From the NCBI GenBank assembly GCA_002162875.1, contig MABA01000021.1, forward strand, positions 124,001 through 188,000: a stretch of 64,000 nucleotides of DNA. Direction: 5' to 3'. This DNA comes from Rhodobacterales bacterium 52_120_T64. Lineage in GTDB: Bacteria > Pseudomonadota > Alphaproteobacteria > Rhodobacterales > Rhodobacteraceae. The translations under genes were made by a program, and so were the position numbers. Shown piece after piece: positions 63,515-64,000 of the stretch; within the stretch, counting starts at the first letter, position 1; every line of letters starts with the position of its first letter. The notes under the pieces were generated by a model. That model saw only the letters and a list, made by a program, of their open reading frames with translations, did not search any database and was not told the origin of the DNA.

Positions 63515-64000
63515 TGGATTTCTTTCCAGACAGGAATTTCGGGGCGCACGGGCTGCATTAGCGGTGCGCGGTCAATTACGCCGCCGGGCAATGTGGCGGG
63601 GAATGCGGATTGCGACCAGCGGATAAGCTGTACGGCAGGTGAACCGAGCAGTGCTTTTGCGGCAGGTTGCGTCCAAAGAACATGGTCCATGATATCGTTG
63701 GGCCGGTACGCGCTGTCGGCGATACCATCACCGTTCAGGTCAAACGCGGCATGGTCAGACCAGTAATTTCCGTTTCCGTCTGCACTCCAATCCACCCATT
63801 TGGAGCCGACGTATTTCACTTGTGTGCGATTGCCGATAAAGGCATTGCCCGACATTTCATTGCGTTCGGAACCTGCGGTGAAGTGAATGCCGATGCCGCA
63901 ACCCTCAAACCGGTTACCGTTGAAGGTGTTCTTGTGGGCGTTGTAGATGAACACGCATTTATCACGCACTTGTCGAATGGTGTTGTTAATCACTTCGCTT
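63511..64000 (-). CDS. nosD: NosD, C-terminal part (cut by window edge)
   Basis: Last 162 or so codons of the periplasmic beta-helix component of NosDFY. The open frame continues past position 64000, so the listed start is the window edge, not a start codon. Right-handed beta-helix repeats (NTIRQVRDKCVFIYNAHKNTFNGNRF, CGIGIHFTAGSERNEMSGNAFIGN) precede the characteristic end WSADGNGNYWSDHAAFDLNGDGIADSAYRPND. The upstream nosR and nosZ are expected beyond the right edge. Confidence 0.93.
   Translation of the reverse strand, partial: SEVINNTIRQVRDKCVFIYNAHKNTFNGNRFEGCGIGIHFTAGSERNEMSGNAFIGNRTQVKYVGSKWVDWSADGNGNYWSDHAAFDLNGDGIADSAYRPNDIMDHVLWTQPAAKALLGSPAVQLIRWSQSAFPATLPGGVIDRAPLMQPVRPEIPVWKEIQ

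Overview
The window looks like a compact chromosomal segment of an alphaproteobacterium of the Rhodobacterales (Roseobacter/Rhodobacteraceae type). The inference rests on gene content and order: the ctaC-ctaB-ctaG-ctaE-surf1 oxidase cluster, cobS/cobT beside a J-domain gene and bolA, a liu leucine-degradation operon, a TIGR02281-type aspartic protease, DUF1289 and DUF465 proteins, heterotetrameric sarcosine oxidase beta, and a nos cluster ending in nosX. No tRNA, rRNA, CRISPR array, insertion sequence or prophage was recognised. Genes are packed tightly: nine of thirteen convergent pairs end within 7 nt of each other or overlap.

Layout. 0-9 kb: soxB; ccmI-ruvX-DUF1289; an aspartic protease; a TauE/SafE permease; dusA; an orphan TRAP binding protein; a Tat-exported metallo-beta-lactamase-fold hydrolase; a class-I glutamine amidotransferase-like hydrolase. 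9.1-15.6 kb: a DUF465 gene and the liu operon (liuA-liuB-liuD-liuE), whose last gene liuC is clearly a decayed pseudogene; a 24-bp near-palindrome lies just before liuA. 15.6-21.4 kb: a metal-related region with HupE/UreJ, DUF4198 and a methyltransferase, then copA-cueR-cytochrome c behind a textbook MerR-type promoter with a 19-bp spacer. 21.4-29 kb: hisB-hisH, a GlcG-like gene, pepN, gatB, DUF4177 and an FAD-linked oxidase. 29-38.7 kb: thioesterase, ClC antiporter, DUF427, Xaa-Pro aminopeptidase, cobT/cobS, a J-domain protein, bolA and an RluA-type synthase. 38.7-42 kb: a complete polar amino-acid ABC transporter with a strong hairpin after the binding-protein gene. 42-45.4 kb: a CAP-domain protein, a Pro/Asn-rich lipoprotein with 12-bp tandem repeats, dapE and an acetyltransferase. 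45.5-48.7 kb: flavin reductase-mtnP-nadR-like-apt, which links methylthioadenosine, adenine and NAD salvage. 48.7-57.7 kb: a second FAD-linked oxidase, GNAT, M16 protease, thrC and the aa3 oxidase assembly cluster. 57.7-64 kb: a perfect FNR-type box between ctaC and tldD, then tldD, yaaA, and the end of a nos operon (nosD-F-Y-L-X) running off the right edge.

Physiology (inference). The cell respires aerobically with an aa3-type oxidase and probably reduces nitrous oxide. It handles copper for both enzymes, methylates or demethylates glycine derivatives, and takes up polar amino acids. The leucine pathway at this locus has lost its methylglutaconyl-CoA hydratase, so leucine breakdown needs a replacement hydratase elsewhere or is failing. 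Apart from that decayed gene, no stretch over 300 nt lacks a gene. The largest empty gaps are 41921-42186 and 43541-43751, both AT-rich and presumably promoter regions.
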